Positions 29,448-38,934 are shown, counted from the stretch's first letter. The stretch: 64,000 bases of DNA from Pseudomonadota bacterium (GCA_023433705.1 JAEYUC010000036.1:1-64000), one strand, 5' to 3'. Numbers and translations are program-made. The notes: generated from the letters alone by a model not told the origin.

Positions 29448-31352
29448 ATGCTGCAACGTATTCGGGATGGCCTGCAGGCCTCCAAAGCAATCACTTGGGT
29501 CATCCTCGGCGCCATCGGTCTCACGTTCGTCTTCTGGGGCGGCTCCGGAGCGCTGGATCTCGGTGGCGGGTCCATGCAGGGCGCGGCGACCGTCGACGGC
29601 GAGGACATTCCGGCATTCGACGCCACGCGCCAGTGGAGCGAAATGCAGAACCGCTGGGCGACTCAGGTCGGTACCGAGATGACCGACGAGCAGCGCAAGA
29701 ACTTCCAGCAGAACATCATCGACAATCTCGTCCTGCGGAAGGTCATCGATTCGCGCCTGCGTGACGGAAACTTCCGGGTGAGCGAGCAGGCAGTCCTCGC
29801 CGAATTCCAGAACATCCCGGCGTTCCAGGATGCCGAGGGCAAATACGATCCGAACCAGGCGCGGCTGTTCCTGCAGCAGACCGGCAAGAGCGAACGCGAA
29901 TTCTTCGACGACGTCCGCAAGCAGCTGCTGATCGACCAGCTGCAGCAGGGGCTCGGTTCGTCCTTCTTCCTGACGCAGGCGGAAGCTCAGCGTCTCTTCA
30001 ATCTCGAGAACGAAGAGCGCGAAGTGCAGTACGCGCAGTTGTCGGCGGATGCGTTCGCGGGCGATCAGCCCATCGAAGAAGCCGACATCAAGGACTTCTA
30101 CGAGAAGAACGGCGACCGCTTCATGACGACCGAGTCGGTCGCGCTCGAATTCGCCGAGTTGCGGCTCGAGTCGCTGGCGTCGCAGGTGGAACCGACGGAA
30201 GCCGATCTGCGCAAGGTCTACGACGAGAACCGCGCCAACTACGTGCTCGAAGAGCGTCGCCGCGCGCGCCACATCCTCATTCCCGCGGAAGAAGGCGAAG
30301 AGGCCGCCGCGCTGAAGAAGGCCGAAAGCGTCCTGGCCGAGGCCCGTGCCGGCAAGGATTTCGGCGAACTCGCGAAAAAGAATTCCTCGGACGTGACCGC
30401 CCAATCGGGCGGAGAACTCGGCTTCGTCGAGCACAGCCAGTTCCCCGGCCCCTTCGGCGATACGTTGTTCAGCATGAACGTCGGCGACATCGCGGGTCCG
30501 GTCAAATCGCAGTTCGGCTACCACATCATCAAGCTCGAAGAGATCCAGGCCGGCGAGGGCCGGGACTTCGACAGCGTGCGCGCCGAGATCGATTCGCAAT
30601 ATCGCCAGGATCGCGCCGCCCAGCTCTTTGGCGATCGCCAGGAAGCCGTCGCCGAGCGCATCGAGAAAGGCGAGACCGATCTCGACAAGCTCGCCGCCGA
30701 ATACGGCCTCGCGCGCGGCAGCATTCCGGAATTCCTGCGAGGCGGCGGCGCGCCGCCGCTGGGATCGAGCCCAGACCTTCAGCAGATCGTCTTCAGCGAC
30801 GAAGCGCTCAACCAGGGCAGGATCGTCGGCCCGGTCGCGCTCGGCGAAGATCGACTGGTCATCGCGAAGGTTGCCCAGCATCGCAAGGCCGAAGTGAAGC
30901 CGCTCGAAACCGTGCGCGAGGAAATCGTCGCGCTGCTGCGCCATGAGCGTGGCGCGGCCGCGGCAAAGGCCGCCGCCGACGCGGCGCTCGCCCGGCTCGA
31001 GGCCGGCGAGAAACTCGAAACGGTCGCGAAGGACTGGAAGGTTCCGGTCGAACCCCCGCGATTCGTGGGCCGCGGAGATCCGTCGATCCCGGCTGCGTTG
31101 CGCACCGCGATCTTCGAGGCGCCGCGCCCGACGGAGACTCCGGTGTCGAAAGCCGCGTCGCTCGACGATGGCTCGTCGGCGGTGTTCGTCGTGACGCGCT
31201 CGCGCACCGGCGACGCCAGCGTGAACCCGATGCTCGTGCAGCAACAGAAGGACATGCTGTTGCAGCGCTCCGCCCAGGGAGACCTGGCCGCATACGTCAA
31301 CGAAGCCAAGGCCAACGCGAAAATCGTGGTCAACCCGAAGGTGTTCGAGTAA
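29448..31352 (+). CDS. ppiD: PpiD/SurA-N-type periplasmic chaperone with parvulin domain
   Basis: 634-residue inner-membrane-anchored periplasmic folding factor. A short cytoplasmic N-terminus (MLQRIRDGLQASKA) and one membrane helix (about 16-35) precede a SurA-like N-terminal chaperone region and a parvulin-type rotamase domain (about 270-366) with ARHILI, the SGGELGF segment and the FGYHIIK end motif. Length and topology match E. coli PpiD (623 residues). The position after lon and the tRNA-Val/tRNA-Asp pair is as in Xanthomonadales-like genomes. Confidence 0.93.
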   Translation: MLQRIRDGLQASKAITWVILGAIGLTFVFWGGSGALDLGGGSMQGAATVDGEDIPAFDATRQWSEMQNRWATQVGTEMTDEQRKNFQQNIIDNLVLRKVIDSRLRDGNFRVSEQAVLAEFQNIPAFQDAEGKYDPNQARLFLQQTGKSEREFFDDVRKQLLIDQLQQGLGSSFFLTQAEAQRLFNLENEEREVQYAQLSADAFAGDQPIEEADIKDFYEKNGDRFMTTESVALEFAELRLESLASQVEPTEADLRKVYDENRANYVLEERRRARHILIPAEEGEEAAALKKAESVLAEARAGKDFGELAKKNSSDVTAQSGGELGFVEHSQFPGPFGDTLFSMNVGDIAGPVKSQFGYHIIKLEEIQAGEGRDFDSVRAEIDSQYRQDRAAQLFGDRQEAVAERIEKGETDLDKLAAEYGLARGSIPEFLRGGGAPPLGSSPDLQQIVFSDEALNQGRIVGPVALGEDRLVIAKVAQHRKAEVKPLETVREEIVALLRHERGAAAAKAAADAALARLEAGEKLETVAKDWKVPVEPPRFVGRGDPSIPAALRTAIFEAPRPTETPVSKAASLDDGSSAVFVVTRSRTGDASVNPMLVQQQKDMLLQRSAQGDLAAYVNEAKANAKIVVNPKVFE

Positions 31353-31358
31353 CACCGC

Positions 31359-32678
31359 ATGGGAGCGGCTGGCGCGGATTCGAAACCAACGCCCGTCCTG
31401 CCGATCCTGATCGCGATGCTGGCCGGCGCGGTCGTCGGCGCGCTGGTCGGTAACTTCCTCGGTCCCGAGGGAACGATCGGGAATTTCCAGCTCGTGCCGA
31501 TCTTCGATCTCGTCGGCACGATGTTCATCAACCTGCTGAAGATGATCATCGTGCCGCTGATCATGGCGTCGGTGATCACGGGCGTCGCCGCGCTCGGCTC
31601 CGGTCCGGACCTCGGCCGGCTCGGCGGCAAGACTCTGGCGTTCTACGTCATCACCACGCTGATCGCCGTGATGATCGCGCTGGCGATCGTCAACATCGTC
31701 CAGCCGGGCTTCGAAGATGGAGCGCCCGTGGGCGACAAGCTCGCGCTCACCCGGGATGCAGCGACGGTGGCCGAAGGCGTGAAGGCTCGCGCCGATGCCA
31801 GCGTGCTCGAGACCATCAAGGGCATCATTCCTCAGAACGTGATCGAGGCTGCCGCGAACACCAAACTACTGGCGCTGGTGTTCTTCTCCGTGCTGTTCGG
31901 CTTCTTCCTGGCCCGCATCGACCAGCCGCATCGCGGCACGGTCATGAGCTTCTGGCAGGGCATCTTCGAAGTGATGATGCGCATCACCGGCTGGATCATG
32001 ACGATCGCGCCGATCGGCGTATTCGCGCTCATCGCCAAGGTCGTGGCCGTATCGGGATTCGAGGGCGCACGACCCCTGGCGATATTCGCCTTGTGCGTGC
32101 TCGCTGGACTGCTGATCTACGGCTTCGTCGCGCTGCCCGTGCTGCTCGCGCTGGTGGCCCGCGTGAATCCATGGAGGCTGTACCCGGCGATGGCGCCCGC
32201 GCTGCTGACCGCCTTCTCCACGGCGTCTTCGTCCGCCACGTTGCCGCTGTCGCTGAATTGCCTCGAGAAGCGCGCGAAGGTGTCGGAGCGGATCGCCGGC
32301 TTCGTGATGCCGCTGGGCGCGTCGGTTAATCACGCCGGCAGCGCGCTCTACGAATGCGCCGCCGCCATGTTCATCGCCCAGGCCTACGGCCTGCACCTGT
32401 CGTTCAGCACGCAGTTCACCGTGGTGATCCTGGCGCTCATCACCTCGATGGGAATCGCCGGCATTCCGTCCGCGTCGCTGGTCGGCATCGCGATCATCCT
32501 GGCAGCCGTGGGGCTGCCCGCCGAAGCGATCGGAGTATTGCTGGTGTTCGATCGCATCCTCGACATGTGCCGCACGGCCATCAACGTTCTGGCGGATGCA
32601 GCCTGCACGGTGATCATCGCGCGGCTCGAGGGCGAGACCGAAGTGCTCGCCGCGCCCGTCAGTATTTCTCAGGCCTGA
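31359..32678 (+). CDS. Dicarboxylate/amino acid:cation symporter (DAACS family)
   Basis: 439-residue GltP/DctA-type secondary transporter taking up glutamate, aspartate or C4-dicarboxylates with H+ or Na+. The serine-rich re-entrant loop (AFSTASSSATLPLS), the following FVMPLGASVNHAGSA and the second hairpin MGIAGIPSASLVG are intact. It has a rather long periplasmic loop around residues 115-165. It starts 6 bases after ppiD, so it may share the transcript. Substrate choice cannot be told from these motifs alone. Confidence 0.92.
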   Translation: MGAAGADSKPTPVLPILIAMLAGAVVGALVGNFLGPEGTIGNFQLVPIFDLVGTMFINLLKMIIVPLIMASVITGVAALGSGPDLGRLGGKTLAFYVITTLIAVMIALAIVNIVQPGFEDGAPVGDKLALTRDAATVAEGVKARADASVLETIKGIIPQNVIEAAANTKLLALVFFSVLFGFFLARIDQPHRGTVMSFWQGIFEVMMRITGWIMTIAPIGVFALIAKVVAVSGFEGARPLAIFALCVLAGLLIYGFVALPVLLALVARVNPWRLYPAMAPALLTAFSTASSSATLPLSLNCLEKRAKVSERIAGFVMPLGASVNHAGSALYECAAAMFIAQAYGLHLSFSTQFTVVILALITSMGIAGIPSASLVGIAIILAAVGLPAEAIGVLLVFDRILDMCRTAINVLADAACTVIIARLEGETEVLAAPVSISQA

Positions 32679-32690
32679 CGGCCACTCCTC

Positions 32691-32711
32691 ACGCCGCCGA
32701 AGCGGCGGCGT
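32691..32711. terminator. Hairpin between convergent symporter and fabI genes
   Basis: A 9-bp perfect stem (ACGCCGCCG with CGGCGGCGT) closes a 3-base loop in the 81-base gap between two convergent genes. No T run follows on either strand, so intrinsic termination is uncertain. Confidence 0.4.
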
Positions 32712-32759
32712 CCGTGAGTAGTTTGGAGCCGGTAGATCGGTCGACGCGGGCTGCGCCGC

Positions 32760-33560
32760 TCAGCCTTCGCCTGCCTCTTGCGGGAAGCTCATGCCTACGG
32801 TGCTGAAGCCGGCGTCGACGTACATGATCTCGCCGGTCACGCCGTTCGCGAGATCGGAGCAGAGAAACGCCGCGGCGTTGCCCACATCCTCGAGAGTCAC
32901 GTTGCGGCGCAAAGGCGCGACATCCGCGACACGGCTCAGCATCTTGCGGAAACCCGCGATACCGGCGGCCGCGAGAGTCTTGATCGGGCCCGCGGAGATG
33001 GCGTTCACGCGGATGTTGTGCGGGCCGAGGTCGGCGGCGAGGAAACGCACGTTCGCCTCGAGGCTCGCCTTGGCGAGGCCCATCACGTTGTAGCTCGGGA
33101 TCGATTTCACTGCGCCCAGGTACGAGAGCGTCAGGATCGCGCCGGCGCGGCCCTCCATGAGCGGCTTTGCGGCACGAGCCAGCGCGGTCAGGCTGTAGCT
33201 CGATACGTCGTGCGCGACGCGGAAGGATTCGCGGGTCGTGCTGTCGGCGAATCCCCCGGCGAGGGCTTCGCGCGGGGCAAACGCCACCGCGTGCACGAGG
33301 ACGTCGAGGTGGCCCCAGGACTGCTTGAGGGCGGCGAAGGTCGAATCGATTTCGGCGTCGTTCGTGACGTCGAGGGGCAGGACGAGCTTGGAGCCGAGCG
33401 ATTCGGCGAGGGGCTGGACGCGGTCCTTGAACTTGTCGTTCACGTACGTGAAGGCGAGTTCGGCGCCTTCGCGGTGCATCGCCTGCGCGATTCCCCAGGC
33501 GATCGAACGATCCGACGCGACGCCGACGATCAGCGCGCGCTTACCGCTCATGAACCCCAT
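32760..33560 (-). CDS. fabI: Enoyl-[acyl-carrier-protein] reductase (NADH)
   Basis: 266-residue FabI, the NADH-dependent reductase of the last elongation step of type II fatty-acid synthesis and the triclosan target. Catalytic residues Y147, Y157 and K164 match E. coli Y146/Y156/K163, and the nucleotide-binding GVASDRSIAWGIA is at 13-25. GGAGAGG lies 8 bases upstream of ATG 33560. The C-terminus has about 5 extra residues. It is monocistronic as far as can be seen. Confidence 0.96.
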   Translation of the reverse strand: MGFMSGKRALIVGVASDRSIAWGIAQAMHREGAELAFTYVNDKFKDRVQPLAESLGSKLVLPLDVTNDAEIDSTFAALKQSWGHLDVLVHAVAFAPREALAGGFADSTTRESFRVAHDVSSYSLTALARAAKPLMEGRAGAILTLSYLGAVKSIPSYNVMGLAKASLEANVRFLAADLGPHNIRVNAISAGPIKTLAAAGIAGFRKMLSRVADVAPLRRNVTLEDVGNAAAFLCSDLANGVTGEIMYVDAGFSTVGMSFPQEAGEG

Positions 33561-33639
33561 GTTTGCATCCTCTCCAGGTGGTTTGTCGAGGGCGGCATTC
33601 TGCCAGCCTCGGCCCCGGAGAGGGGACTAATCCGCCGAA

Positions 33640-33658
33640 AGGCCCGGTGTGAGGGCCT
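33640..33658 (-). terminator. Weak hairpin terminator after mltD
   Basis: On the minus strand a 6-bp stem (AGGCCC with GGGCCT) and 7-base loop are followed by only three T. It lies about 15 bases past the mltD stop. The short stem and T tract make it a weak candidate. Confidence 0.35.
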
Positions 33659-33673
33659 GGCGCGCGAACCGTC

Positions 33674-35452
33674 TCAGTGACGTCGGACGTTGACCGTCAG
33701 ACGCTGACCGGGACGCAGGATGGAGTGCTTGCTGATGCCGTTCCAGTTGACGAGATCCGAGACGGTCACGCCAAACAGCTGCGCGATGCGCGACAGCGTG
33801 TCGCCGCTGCGCACCTTGTAGCTCACCGGGCGCGAGTCGCCGGACGGCGCCTTCTTGCCGCCGGACGCGGCACGCGTGTTGAGAACGAGTTTCTGGCCCG
33901 CGCGCAGCGTATCGGTGGGACCCATGCCATTGATGCGCGCCAGTGTCGCCACGTCCATGCGGTTGTTCTTCGCGATGCGCCAGAGCGAGTCGCCCCTGCG
34001 TACCACGTGCACCGCGGGGCGACGGCCCGTGCGGCTGTCGCGTCCATCCACTCGCGCCGCCGCGAGCATCACCTTCGGCGGCAGGTTCATGACCGCGGAC
34101 GGAACACGCAGCTCGGCGCCGATGACGAGCAGGCTCGAGTCGGTGAGATTGTTCATGTCGCGCACCACGGCCGGGTGCGTCTTGTACTTGCGCGCGATCG
34201 CCGCGACCGTCTCGCCCTGCGTGACCTTGTGAACCGACACGCGCACGCGCTGGTCGGCGGGCAACAGCTCGAGGTTGCGCTTGAAGGCGTCAGCGGCGTC
34301 ACGCGGCAGCAGCAGGAAATGCGGTCCCGCCGGATCCGTCGCCCAGCGATGGAAACCCGGGTTGAGTTCGTAGACTTCGTCGATCGTGATGCCCGCGAGC
34401 TCGGCCGCGAGCGTGAGGTCGATCTGGCCGCCGGTGTCGACCTTCGCGAAGTAGGGCTCGTTGGCGATCGGACTGAACGCGATGCCGTACTTCTCCGGAT
34501 CCGCGACCAGGCGGCGCATGGCCAGCAGCTTCGGTACGTACGCGCGGGTCTCGGAAGGCAGGTTCAGGCTGAAGAAATCCACCGGCTTTCCAAGCGCGCG
34601 ATTCTTTTTCACCTCGCGCTGCACGCGCGCCTCGCCGCAGTTGTAACCCGCGATCGCGAGCAACCAGTCGTTGAAGAATTCGTCGTGCATGTACTGCAGG
34701 TAGTCGAGCGCGGCGCGCGTCGAGGCGAGCACGTCGCGTCGGCCGTCGTACCACCAGTCCTGCTTGAGGCCGAAGCGCTCGCCGGTGCCCGGCATGAATT
34801 GCCACAGGCCGTTCGCCGTGGCCCATGAACGCGCATAAGGCTCGAACGCGCTCTCGACCACCGGCAGCAGCGCGAGCTCGAGCGGCATGCCGCGAGCTTC
34901 TATTTCCTGGACGATGTGATGCAGGTACAAGCCCGCGCGTCCGAACACGCGCTCCAGGTACTGCGGATTGTTCGCGTACCAGTTGAGCTGCACGTCGATG
35001 GCGCGCGAGTTGATATCGTCGAGCTTGAAACCCGCGCGGATGCGGTCGAAGACGTCGGGATACTGTTCGGGCGTGAGGCCGGCAAGGGTCTGCGTCGACT
35101 CCATGTCCGCGGCTTCGGCGAGCGCGCCTTCGGCCTCCAGCACTTCGGCCACGACCTCGGCGGACGAGGGATTTTCTTCAGGGAGTTCGGCGGTTGTCTC
35201 GGCGACCGCGTTGGTCGCCGCGACGCTGGTCCTGGTGCGCTGCGCGCGGCGCGGCTTCGGAGCCGCGGTCTGGGGCGCAGCCTCCGTCGACATCGCCTGC
35301 ACGTCGGCGGATACCGACTCGCTGAGGGAGGCGTTGCTCTCGGCGGTTTCGCCGCGGGTCTTGCCGCTTGGGGCCGTGGCGCAGCCGGACACTGCGACTG
35401 CTACGAACATCAATGACGCAAAGGCGCGCCATCCGGTGAATCCAACTGTCAA
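33674..35452 (-). CDS. mltD: Membrane-bound lytic murein transglycosylase D
   Basis: 592-residue outer-membrane lipoprotein with a lipobox near 22-24 (VSGC). The Slt-type lytic transglycosylase domain holds the catalytic E200 (VVESAFEPYA), GLWQFMPGTG and IAGYNCGE. Three C-terminal LysM domains (about 406-455, 481-527 and 544-592) bind peptidoglycan; E. coli MltD has two. The start is a TTG at 35452, preceded by GGGGG; the later ATG would leave no basic n-region for the signal peptide. It is divergent from the YafS-like gene; in E. coli gloB lies between them and is missing here. Confidence 0.94.
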   Translation of the reverse strand: MTVGFTGWRAFASLMFVAVAVSGCATAPSGKTRGETAESNASLSESVSADVQAMSTEAAPQTAAPKPRRAQRTRTSVAATNAVAETTAELPEENPSSAEVVAEVLEAEGALAEAADMESTQTLAGLTPEQYPDVFDRIRAGFKLDDINSRAIDVQLNWYANNPQYLERVFGRAGLYLHHIVQEIEARGMPLELALLPVVESAFEPYARSWATANGLWQFMPGTGERFGLKQDWWYDGRRDVLASTRAALDYLQYMHDEFFNDWLLAIAGYNCGEARVQREVKKNRALGKPVDFFSLNLPSETRAYVPKLLAMRRLVADPEKYGIAFSPIANEPYFAKVDTGGQIDLTLAAELAGITIDEVYELNPGFHRWATDPAGPHFLLLPRDAADAFKRNLELLPADQRVRVSVHKVTQGETVAAIARKYKTHPAVVRDMNNLTDSSLLVIGAELRVPSAVMNLPPKVMLAAARVDGRDSRTGRRPAVHVVRRGDSLWRIAKNNRMDVATLARINGMGPTDTLRAGQKLVLNTRAASGGKKAPSGDSRPVSYKVRSGDTLSRIAQLFGVTVSDLVNWNGISKHSILRPGQRLTVNVRRH

Positions 35453-35580
35453 TTCACACCCCCAAAGGGAACGAGGCGAGGACCGTTTGCCGAAACAGGA
35501 CGGTACTTGTTCGAGGGGCCGTATTTAAGCCGTAAGTTCACAGGATTGCTATCTTTTTTGTGATGTAATTCACGCAGTTT

Positions 35581-36321
35581 GTGACGTACGCCACTGCATC
35601 CACCCTGATCGAATCCTGGCTTGAAACCGGCCTCGGGAAGGCCGTATTGCAGGCCGAATCCGAGCTCATGTCCGAGGCGTTGGACGATGTTTTCGGATGG
35701 GAGTTGCTTCAGGTGGGAACTTGGGGAGTTCGCGACTCGCTGCTCGCCGGTTGTCGCACGCGACGTCACGCAGTTATCGCCAGCGCGCGTTCCGGTCCTC
35801 CGGCAGCGGACATCGTGGCGCGTCTGTCGCAATTGCCGATCGCCAATGGCGCGGTCGATGCGGTCGTGCTGCCGCACACCCTGGAGTTCGAGACCGATCC
35901 GTACGCGGTCGTCCGCGAAGTGGACAGGGTGCTCGCCGGCGAAGGCCAGCTCATCGTGCTCGGTTTCCGCCCGTTCAGTCTCTGGGGATTCCGCAGCCGC
36001 GCGATCAGCCGCGGCTATCCACCCGGTCTCAAGCGCATGCTCGGCGCCCGCCGCATCGCCGACTGGCTCGAGCTGCTCGGTTACGACATTTCGATCACGC
36101 GCAATTACCTGTTCGCGCCCCCGTGGGGCGGCATCGCGCCGCAGCCCGGCGTCCCGTCGTCGCTGGTGCGCCGCGGCTGGATGAAGCCCTGGCCCGCCGG
36201 CGCGTATCTCATCAAGGCGCGCAAGCGTGTGTACACGCTCACGCCCATCCGTCCGCGAGTGCGCGAGCGCGTGCAGCCCATCGGCGGTCTCGTGAAGCCG
36301 ACGACCCGGTCGAGCAACTGA
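35581..36321 (+). CDS. YafS-like class I SAM-dependent methyltransferase
   Basis: 246-residue methyltransferase-11-type protein matching the position of E. coli yafS, just upstream of rnhA. The usual glycine-rich SAM motif E-x-G-x-G-x-G is degenerate (LLQVGTWG), but the later PHTLEFETDPYAVVREVDRVLAGEGQ motif region is typical, and a basic C-terminus follows. Catalytic activity and substrate are unknown. GTG 35581 lacks a clear ribosome-binding site, so the start is uncertain; rnhA follows after 4 bases. Confidence 0.82.
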   Translation: MTYATASTLIESWLETGLGKAVLQAESELMSEALDDVFGWELLQVGTWGVRDSLLAGCRTRRHAVIASARSGPPAADIVARLSQLPIANGAVDAVVLPHTLEFETDPYAVVREVDRVLAGEGQLIVLGFRPFSLWGFRSRAISRGYPPGLKRMLGARRIADWLELLGYDISITRNYLFAPPWGGIAPQPGVPSSLVRRGWMKPWPAGAYLIKARKRVYTLTPIRPRVRERVQPIGGLVKPTTRSSN

Positions 36322-36325
36322 CGGA

Positions 36326-36763
36326 ATGAGCCAGGTCGAGATCTACACGGATGGCGCGTGTCGCGGCAATCCGGGCCCCGGTGGTTGGGCGGCTCTGCTG
36401 CGACTGGGCGAACACGAGCGCGAGATTTCCGGCGCCGAGGCCATGACGACTAACAACCGCATGGAGCTCACCGCGGTGATCCGCGCGCTCGAAGCGCTCA
36501 AGCGTCCGGTGCGCGGCCACATCTACACGGATTCCCAATATGTCCGCCAGGGTGTGCTCGAGTGGCTGGCGAGCTGGAAAGCGCGCGGCTGGAAGACCGC
36601 CGACAAGAAGCCGGTCAAGAACCAGGATTTGTGGCAGGAGCTCGATCTGCTGCGCCAGAAGCACGATTTGCAGTGGCACTGGGTCAAGGGACATTCCGGT
36701 CACGTCGAGAACGAACGCGTCGATGCGCTCGCGAACCGCGCCATCGACGCGCTGCTCGGTTAA
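36326..36763 (+). CDS. rnhA: Ribonuclease HI
   Basis: 145-residue RNase HI that cleaves the RNA strand of RNA-DNA hybrids. The D-E-D-D catalytic set is complete: D9, E47, D69 and D133, with H123-region WVKGHSGHVENE. Gene order with dnaQ (9-base gap) is as in E. coli, except that here both genes run in the same direction. Confidence 0.97.
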   Translation: MSQVEIYTDGACRGNPGPGGWAALLRLGEHEREISGAEAMTTNNRMELTAVIRALEALKRPVRGHIYTDSQYVRQGVLEWLASWKARGWKTADKKPVKNQDLWQELDLLRQKHDLQWHWVKGHSGHVENERVDALANRAIDALLG

Positions 36764-36772
36764 AGTCACGCG

Positions 36773-37543
36773 ATGCGCCAAGTAGTCCTGGACGTCGAAA
36801 CCACCGGCCTCGAAGCAAGCGAAGGCCATCGCATCATCGAAATCGGCTGTGTCGAGATCCTGAATCGCAGGCCGACCGGCCAGAAATTCCACCGTTACCT
36901 GAATCCGGAACGCGAGATCGACGCGGGTGCGCTCGCGGTGCACGGCATCGACAGCGCGCGCCTCGCGCAGGCGCCGAAGTTCGCCGATGTCGCCCACGAG
37001 CTCATCGCCTTCATTCGCGACGCGGAGCTCATCATCCACAACGCGCCGTTCGACGTCGGGTTCCTCGATGCCGAGTTCGCGCGGCTCCAGGGCGAAGTGC
37101 GCGCCGTGGCGCACATCTGCCGCGTGCTCGACACGCTCGCGCTCGCGCGCAGCCTGCATCCGGGTCAGCGCAACAGTCTCGATGCGCTCTGCAAGCGTTA
37201 CAGCGTCGACAACAGCAAGCGCGACCTGCACGGCGCGCTGCTCGACGCCGGGATCCTCGTCGACGTGTACCTGGCGATGACCGGTGGGCAGAGCGCACTC
37301 GCGCTCGATGTCAGCGCGGGCGCCGGCGAACGGTCCCGTGTCAGCGTGGCGGTTCCCACGTTGCGCACCCCCGGAATCCAGCTCGCGGTTCCGCAGCCGG
37401 ACGACGAGGAACTGCGCCGCCACGAGGCCCTGCTGGACGTCATCCAGAAGGCGAGCGGCGGGAAGGTCGTCTGGCGGATGGGGGCTCCGGAAGGGGGCTC
37501 CGGCAGTCAGCCGGCCGCCGCCGGCGCCGTGGGACAGCGATAG
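36773..37543 (+). CDS. dnaQ: DNA polymerase III epsilon subunit (proofreading exonuclease)
   Basis: 256-residue DnaQ, the 3'-5' proofreading exonuclease of the replicative polymerase. Exo I is D7-x-E9 (LDVETTG), Exo II is HNAPFDVGFLDAEF, and Exo III is in the LHGALLDA segment (HxAxxD). A C-terminal linker and alpha-subunit-binding tail follow the core. It is co-transcribed with rnhA. Confidence 0.96.
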   Translation: MRQVVLDVETTGLEASEGHRIIEIGCVEILNRRPTGQKFHRYLNPEREIDAGALAVHGIDSARLAQAPKFADVAHELIAFIRDAELIIHNAPFDVGFLDAEFARLQGEVRAVAHICRVLDTLALARSLHPGQRNSLDALCKRYSVDNSKRDLHGALLDAGILVDVYLAMTGGQSALALDVSAGAGERSRVSVAVPTLRTPGIQLAVPQPDDEELRRHEALLDVIQKASGGKVVWRMGAPEGGSGSQPAAAGAVGQR

Positions 37544-37574
37544 AACGCACAGAAATCACCGAACAGTGCCTCCG

Positions 37575-37595
37575 GCGGCTCGATTTGCGAGCCGC
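37575..37595 (+). terminator. Hairpin in the dnaQ-to-polysaccharide-locus gap
   Basis: An 8-bp perfect stem (GCGGCTCG with CGAGCCGC) and 5-base loop lie 32 bases after dnaQ, without a T run. It may end the rnhA-dnaQ transcript or lie in the leader of the polysaccharide operon. No ops/JUMPstart element (GGCGGTAG type) is found in this gap. Confidence 0.35.
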
Positions 37596-37653
37596 GGAAC
37601 GGCAAGATCGCGGCCGCGCGTCGCCCTAAGGGCTTAAGAGAGATAGAAAAATC

Positions 37654-38934
37654 ATGGATTTGAGCTTGAGAAAGTGCCGGATCGGCATCGTCGGTCTGGG
37701 ATACGTCGGGCTGCCGCTGGCCGTGGAATTCGGCAAACACTTCGACACCGTCGGGTTCGACATCAAGGCCAACCGCATCGCCGAGCTCAAGTCGGGGAAG
37801 GACTCCACCCTCGAATGTTCGCCGGCCGAGCTCAAAGCCGCGAAGCTGCTCAAGTACTCCACGAGCCTCAAGGAGCTCGGCAAGTGCCGTGTGTTCATCG
37901 TCACCGTGCCGACACCGATCGACCGCTACAACCGGCCGGACCTCACGCCGCTCGAGCGCTCGAGCGAGACGGTGGGCAGGGTGCTCAAGAAGGGCGACGT
38001 TGTCGTTTACGAATCGACCGTCTATCCCGGCTGCACCGAGGAAGTTTGCATCCCCATCCTCGAGCGTGTGTCGGGCCTCAAGTTCAACAAGGATTTCTTC
38101 GCCGGCTACAGTCCCGAACGCATCAATCCCGGCGACAAGGAACATCGCCTGCCTTCGATCAAGAAGGTCACGTCCGGCTCGACGCCCGAAGTCGCGGACT
38201 TCGTCGACAAGTTGTACCGCTCGGTCGTGCGCGCGGGCACACACAAGGCGTCGAGCATTCGCGTGGCCGAGGCCGCCAAGGTCATCGAGAACACGCAGCG
38301 CGACGTCAACATCGCGCTCATCAACGAGCTCGCATTGCTGTTCAATCGCCTCGGAATCGACACGGAAGAAGTGCTGCTGGCCGCGGGCAGCAAGTGGAAC
38401 TTCCTGCCGTTCCGGCCGGGCCTGGTCGGCGGACACTGCATCGGCGTGGATCCTTACTACCTCACGCACAAGGCGCAGGAGATCGGCTTCCACCCCGAGA
38501 TGATCCTCGCGGGACGCCGCCTCAACGACAGCATGGCTAACTACGTTGCCGCGCAGGTCGTGAAACTCATGGCCGGCAAGCGGATCCTGGCCAAGGGCTC
38601 GCGCGTGCTGGTGCTCGGACTCACGTTCAAGGAGAACTGCCCGGACCTGCGCAATTCGAAGGTCGCGGACGTCGTGCGCGAGCTCCGGAATTACGGCGCG
38701 AAAGTGGACGTGTACGACCCGTGGATCGACCGGGCCGAAGCGGAGCACGAATACGGGATTCGTCCGATAAGCCGCGTGCCCACGGGGGTTTATGATGCCG
38801 CCGTGATTGCCGTCGGCCACAAGGAATTCCGCGAGGAGGGCATCGAGAGCGTGCGCAGGGCCTGCAAGAAGAACCACGTCGTGTACGACATCAAGTACGT
38901 GTTCCCGGCCAGCAAGGTGGACGGTCGCCTGTGA
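37654..38934 (+). CDS. tviB: TviB/WbpO-type UDP-N-acetylhexosamine 6-dehydrogenase
   Basis: 426-residue nucleotide-sugar dehydrogenase. The NAD loop GIVGLGYVGLPLA is at 10-22, the catalytic cysteine is C262 in GGHCIGVDPYYLT, and VLGLTFKENCPDLRNSK marks the C-terminal domain. The sequence pattern (VPTPID, YSPERINPGD) is of the VipA/TviB and WbpO group, which oxidise UDP-GlcNAc or UDP-GalNAc to the uronic acid with 2 NAD+. UDP-glucose is a less likely substrate. It opens the plus-strand sugar operon; its stop overlaps the epimerase start by 4 bases. Confidence 0.88.
   Translation: MDLSLRKCRIGIVGLGYVGLPLAVEFGKHFDTVGFDIKANRIAELKSGKDSTLECSPAELKAAKLLKYSTSLKELGKCRVFIVTVPTPIDRYNRPDLTPLERSSETVGRVLKKGDVVVYESTVYPGCTEEVCIPILERVSGLKFNKDFFAGYSPERINPGDKEHRLPSIKKVTSGSTPEVADFVDKLYRSVVRAGTHKASSIRVAEAAKVIENTQRDVNIALINELALLFNRLGIDTEEVLLAAGSKWNFLPFRPGLVGGHCIGVDPYYLTHKAQEIGFHPEMILAGRRLNDSMANYVAAQVVKLMAGKRILAKGSRVLVLGLTFKENCPDLRNSKVADVVRELRNYGAKVDVYDPWIDRAEAEHEYGIRPISRVPTGVYDAAVIAVGHKEFREEGIESVRRACKKNHVVYDIKYVFPASKVDGRL

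Noticed and set aside
29268..31355. 695-codon open frame antisense to ppiD, reaching into tRNA-Asp and tRNA-Val
   Set aside because: It covers tRNA genes and mirrors the ppiD reading frame; no domain is seen.
37544..37653. Possible JUMPstart/ops antitermination element before the polysaccharide operon
   Set aside because: No GGCGGTAG core occurs in the gap; only a GC-rich hairpin is present.
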